14,871 nucleotides of DNA, taken from assembly GCA_902475445.1 (NCBI GenBank), contig CABRZN010000038.1:1-14871 (forward strand), given 5' to 3'. Source of the stretch: an uncultured Collinsella sp. (lineage in GTDB: Bacteria; Actinomycetota; Coriobacteriia; Coriobacteriales; Coriobacteriaceae). The position numbers and the translations under genes were made by a program. The notes under the pieces are model-generated. The model searched no databases. It was not told the origin of the DNA and was given only the letters and a program-made list of their open reading frames with translations. This document shows, one piece after another, positions 12,072-14,871 of this stretch (within the stretch, counting starts at the first letter, position 1; each line of letters begins with the position of its first letter).

Positions 12072-13859
12072 ATGCAGCCCAAGCATTCTGCGATTGTCGC
12101 GGGCCTGACGCTGGCGCTTTCGTTTGGCGCCGTTTCCGCGCCGGCACCCGCCGCTGCCGAGGAGCCCACGCCGGGCGTTGCCTCGGATGCCACCGATATC
12201 GATAAGGGTCTCTATACCCAGCAGTCCTTCTCGGGCGTGCTGAGGTCGGTCCAGGGCGTTTCGTTTGTTAACGTGACCCCCGAGATGAAGTACTTTACCA
12301 AGTACGAGAGCCATGGCAACTATAACCAGGGCTTTTCGTATGGCGACGGCTATAACGCGCTGGGTTATTACCAGTTCGACCGTCGATGGTCGCTCATTCC
12401 GTTTATGAAGCAGGCCTACAACTACAACCCCGAAAAATACAGTATGCTCAAGGATGCGATTGATCGCGGCAGTGAGATTTCCAACACGAGCAATGCCATG
12501 TACGAGAACGGCCAGCTCACCGAGTTAGGCCGTATTGCGCAGGAGGCCTTCCAGGGCGCTTATAACACCGACCCTGCTGAGTTTTCGGCTCTGCAGGATG
12601 CGTATGCGTACAACTCGTACTATGCGGTGACCGAGGCGTGGCTCAAGAGCGGCTTGGGCATTGATATTTCGGGCCGCGCCGATTGCGTCAAGGGCATGGT
12701 GTGGAGCATCACCAACATGTGCGGCACCGGTGGCTGCAGGGACTTCTTCCGTTGGGCGAATCTCTCCAACGATATGTCCGACCGCGAGTTTGTGACGGCG
12801 CTCTCCAATAGCGTGGTCAATAACGTCGCTACCAAGTATTCGAGCCAGCCCCAGTATCATGAGGGCTGGAAGAACCGCTACCGCAACGAGCTGAAGGACT
12901 GCTTGGTTTATATCGCCGAGGACGAGGCCGCTGCCGCTGCGACGCCCGTGCAGCCCGAGCCCACGCCGGCGCCCTCGCCGACACCTGATTCGAATGACGA
13001 CTCGAGTGACGATGTCAATGATGACAGGATGGATGCGCCCACGACCGATGCTGGCGGTGATGGCTCTGCTGGTGGCACTACCAACAACGGCTCTACTTCG
13101 AACGGCTCCGATTCAAACGGCTCTGCTGCGGGCGATTCGTCTTCAAGCTCTGCCGGCAATACGGACAGCGCCGCCTCTGGTTCGACCGACGCTGGTTCCT
13201 CTGACTCTTCCACCGGCTCGAGCGATTCGTCCGTTGGCACCGGCTCTAACAACGGCTCCGGCTCTAACGCAACCCTTGGTTCCGATGCTTCCAAGGATGA
13301 CTCGAATAAGGCGCCGGACGCTCCCGTTGCTTCGCCGGACAAGAAGCCTTCTTTCTCCGTGCAGCTTGGTTCTACGCTGGGCTCTTCGCTGATGGCTGGC
13401 GTCAATAACGGCTCGACTCCGAACAAGGACAACTCTGATCAGGTTTCCATGGAAAAGACCGAAGCCGCAAAGGGCGACTCCAAGGACAAGGCTTCCGAGA
13501 AGACCGAATCCGATAAGGGTTCTAGCTCTGAGGAGAAGAGCGACAAGTCCGAACAGAAGAAGGACGAGGACGAGAGCAAGACCGAGGGCGGAAAGCAGCA
13601 GGGCGAGAACAGCGGTAAGGGCAACACCGATGACCAGGTCCAGGAGCAAAATGGCTCCAAAACGGTGACCACCACGACCACGACGACTACAACTACCAAG
13701 TCTTCGGGCGGTAACATGCCCAAGACGGGCGATCTGATTGTGATGGCGAGCCTTGCCAGTGCTAGCTTGGCCACGCTGGGCGCTACGTCTATCGTAAGTG
13801 GTAAGCATAAGCTCGATCAGCAGAAGAAGGCTTCTGGGGAGGACGGCTTGGAGGAGTAA
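12072..13859 (+). CDS. Sortase-anchored surface protein with lysozyme/transglycosylase-like domain
   Basis: The 595-residue protein has a signal peptide (hydrophobic stretch about 8-28, likely cut after APAAA). A globular domain (about 45-285) contains YESHGNY (78-84) and ALGYYQFDRR (96-105), a spacing like the catalytic Glu and G-Y/L-x-Q motifs of transglycosylase/lysozyme folds. This makes E79 the candidate acid, and four Cys (205, 217, 222, 277) could form disulfides. Residues about 290-545 form a low-complexity stalk: Pro/Thr, then Ser/Asn/Gly/Asp, then Lys/Glu/Asp, ending in ten consecutive Thr. MPKTGD (549-554), a hydrophobic span and a Lys-rich tail make a sortase signal in which Met replaces the usual Leu. 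AGGGAGG lies five bases before the ATG. It may remodel or bind peptidoglycan at the cell surface; enzymatic activity is inferred only. It is monocistronic. Confidence 0.82.
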   Translation: MQPKHSAIVAGLTLALSFGAVSAPAPAAAEEPTPGVASDATDIDKGLYTQQSFSGVLRSVQGVSFVNVTPEMKYFTKYESHGNYNQGFSYGDGYNALGYYQFDRRWSLIPFMKQAYNYNPEKYSMLKDAIDRGSEISNTSNAMYENGQLTELGRIAQEAFQGAYNTDPAEFSALQDAYAYNSYYAVTEAWLKSGLGIDISGRADCVKGMVWSITNMCGTGGCRDFFRWANLSNDMSDREFVTALSNSVVNNVATKYSSQPQYHEGWKNRYRNELKDCLVYIAEDEAAAAATPVQPEPTPAPSPTPDSNDDSSDDVNDDRMDAPTTDAGGDGSAGGTTNNGSTSNGSDSNGSAAGDSSSSSAGNTDSAASGSTDAGSSDSSTGSSDSSVGTGSNNGSGSNATLGSDASKDDSNKAPDAPVASPDKKPSFSVQLGSTLGSSLMAGVNNGSTPNKDNSDQVSMEKTEAAKGDSKDKASEKTESDKGSSSEEKSDKSEQKKDEDESKTEGGKQQGENSGKGNTDDQVQEQNGSKTVTTTTTTTTTTKSSGGNMPKTGDLIVMASLASASLATLGATSIVSGKHKLDQQKKASGEDGLEE

Positions 13860-13890
13860 TCTTCCAGATCGTTTTCTATAAGAGTTTGGG

Positions 13891-13926
13891 ACGGGGTCCG
13901 GTGCGGCGGCATCGGGCCCCGTTTTT
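13891..13926 (+). terminator. Rho-independent terminator of the surface-protein gene
   Basis: A 10-bp stem with one G-T wobble (13891-13900 with 13913-13922) has a 12-base loop and is followed by TTTTT (13922-13926), 32 bases after the stop codon. Confidence 0.9.
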
Positions 13927-13936
13927 GTTGTGCAAC
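13925..13936 (+). repeat. Second copy of TTGTTGTGCAAC
   Basis: This 12-base block is identical to 11987-11998 upstream of the surface-protein gene. Here it overlaps the terminator T tract and lies about 125 bases before the next gene. It contains the dyad GTTG-TG-CAAC. Confidence 0.5.
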
Positions 13937-13998
13937 GATTTGTTATGCCCCCTCGGGGATCTGTTGCTACCGTTGCCCGAAACGTTTGCATGTCGATA

Positions 13999-14026
13999 TT
14001 GTTGCGCTTTACCCGCTCGCTACAAT
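13999..14026 (+). promoter_or_regulatory. Probable promoter of the AAA-ATPase gene
   Basis: TTGTTG (13999-14004) and TACAAT (14021-14026) are separated by 16 bases. The -10 is a 5/6 match. Transcription would start about 27 bases before the GTG start codon. Confidence 0.5.
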
Positions 14027-14059
14027 GGGCATCGTGCTGCGTTAGAGGGAGAGTTTACG

Positions 14060-14871
14060 GTGTCTGAACAGGTGAATTGTGGTTTTACTCATGCGTTTGG
14101 TGCACGGTTGCTCAGTTATGCGGATAACGCAGCTCTGCCGGTTGATATACACGACTTTTCCGATGCAATCAATCGGTGTTTACTCGTCGATAAGACTATG
14201 TTTATTGCCGATATATTGGGCAGCGAAGCGCCTGTTGCGCTTTGTTGTCGGCCCAAGGGTTTTGGCAAGAGCATGAACCTATCGATGCTCAAATGCTATT
14301 TGGAACGACCTGATCAACGGCCGGATCGAAGCCCGTTCGTCGGCACCCAGATTTGGCAGGCGGGCGGCGGTCGCTATCGTGATGAGCATGCGTGTTATCC
14401 GGTCATCACACTTGACTTTTCAACTGCCGCTGTGAGGCGCGACGCTGATGCTGCGGCGGCTATTCGCAGCGCTGTTACGCACGAGTGCGCCCGATTGCTG
14501 CCGCTGCTTGCCGCGCCTGATCTGTCAAGACGTGAGGTCCGTCTTATCGAGAGGGCGGCGCGTGGGGTGGCCAGCGATAATGAGACCGATGCGGCGCTTG
14601 GCGTGCTTATTAAACTGCTCCAGACAGCTTTCGATGAGCAGGTTGTTCTTCTGATTGACGACTACGACGCGGTATGTCCAAAGTGTTTGGACGCTAAGGA
14701 CGACGGTAGCGTGGATTCTCTAGAGTTGCTCAGCCGGATGTTGTTCGACACCATTGCCGACGCCGGCGACTCGTTACGATTGACGTGTCTGATGGGCGAG
14801 CACCCTGGTCCTGCCGAGCTTGCGTTGTCCCAGCGCGGGGCTTCCTATCGGTCGGCGACACCGTTGTCGAG
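14060..14871 (+). CDS. AAA-ASR type predicted ATPase (partial, 3' end cut)
   Basis: An uninterrupted frame from GTG at 14060 runs to the window edge (270 codons seen). GAGGGAGAG sits about six bases upstream, and the next in-frame ATG lies inside the conserved region, so GTG is the start. The N-terminus matches the AAA-ASR/predicted AAA-ATPase family: FSDAINRCLLVDKTMFIADI (33-52), a P-loop-like RPKGFGKSMNLSML (64-77) where the family usually has RPRRFGKS, a YPVITLDFS strand (113-121) and Walker B VVLLIDDYDAV (195-205) where DEYD is usual. The family often ends in a PD-(D/E)XK nuclease domain, which would lie beyond the window. Members occur in many copies in gut anaerobes with unknown function; a defence or mobile-element role is speculative. 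Confidence 0.82.
   Translation, partial: MSEQVNCGFTHAFGARLLSYADNAALPVDIHDFSDAINRCLLVDKTMFIADILGSEAPVALCCRPKGFGKSMNLSMLKCYLERPDQRPDRSPFVGTQIWQAGGGRYRDEHACYPVITLDFSTAAVRRDADAAAAIRSAVTHECARLLPLLAAPDLSRREVRLIERAARGVASDNETDAALGVLIKLLQTAFDEQVVLLIDDYDAVCPKCLDAKDDGSVDSLELLSRMLFDTIADAGDSLRLTCLMGEHPGPAELALSQRGASYRSATPLS

Noticed and set aside
12908..13700. Possible CRISPR or tandem repeat array in the surface-protein gene
   Set aside because: The repetitive look comes from low-complexity Ser/Asn/Asp/Lys/Glu/Thr codons; there are no regularly spaced identical repeats with unique spacers.
13143..13991. A 282-codon minus-strand open frame opposite the surface-protein stalk
   Set aside because: It arises from the low-complexity Ser/Thr/Asp codons of the real gene and crosses that gene's terminator.

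Overview
The window looks like a chromosomal segment of a high-GC, anaerobic Coriobacteriia-type actinobacterium; a Collinsella-like host is the best guess. The grounds are GC-rich wobble positions, strong GGAGG ribosome sites, a sufCBDSU operon beside an Rrf2 regulator, a NifU-like/GGGtGRT gene pair, a sortase-anchored surface protein and an AAA-ASR type ATPase. The genus is inference; no rRNA gene is present to test it.

Left part (1-2747): the 3' end of an unidentified plus-strand gene with a strong terminator faces a convergent dinD-like gene whose base composition is less GC-rich than its neighbours. A long perfect GC-rich hairpin then separates dinD from a stand-alone FAD oxidoreductase of the fumarate reductase/aspartate oxidase superfamily.

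Middle part (2941-6002): a two-gene minus-strand operon encodes a NifU/IscU-like Fe-S scaffold protein and a GGGtGRT protein. A 403-bp gap follows, then a REP-associated tyrosine transposase (RAYT) on the plus strand. A hairpin just after the RAYT stop is best read as the terminator of the converging suf operon.

Suf block (6031-11932): sufC, sufB, sufD, sufS and sufU lie on the minus strand with 12-bp, 1-nt, 4-nt and 8-nt junctions, so they are one transcription unit for SUF-type Fe-S cluster assembly. SufS mobilises sulfur from cysteine, SufU accepts or relays it, and SufBCD builds the cluster. Divergent from sufC is an Rrf2/IscR-type regulator with three Cys. The sufC-rrf2 gap holds a probable suf promoter, an IscR type-1-like box and two copies of a 29-bp palindrome. 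A third copy of this palindrome overlaps the sufU stop codon at the far end of the operon, next to the RAYT.

Right part (12072-14871): a secreted, sortase-anchored (MPKTGD) protein with a lysozyme/transglycosylase-like N-terminal domain and a long Ser/Asn/Asp/Thr-rich stalk is followed by a textbook terminator. The window ends inside a GTG-started AAA-ASR type ATPase gene.

Two separate Fe-S scaffold systems sit within 8 kb of each other. The most unusual sequence structure is the family of identical-length 29-bp palindromes (arm GGGACAAAATAACC around one central T), two with an identical CTTAAGATTT flank, which bracket the suf operon. They may be RAYT-mobilised repeats or regulator operators, and a genome-wide count would decide.
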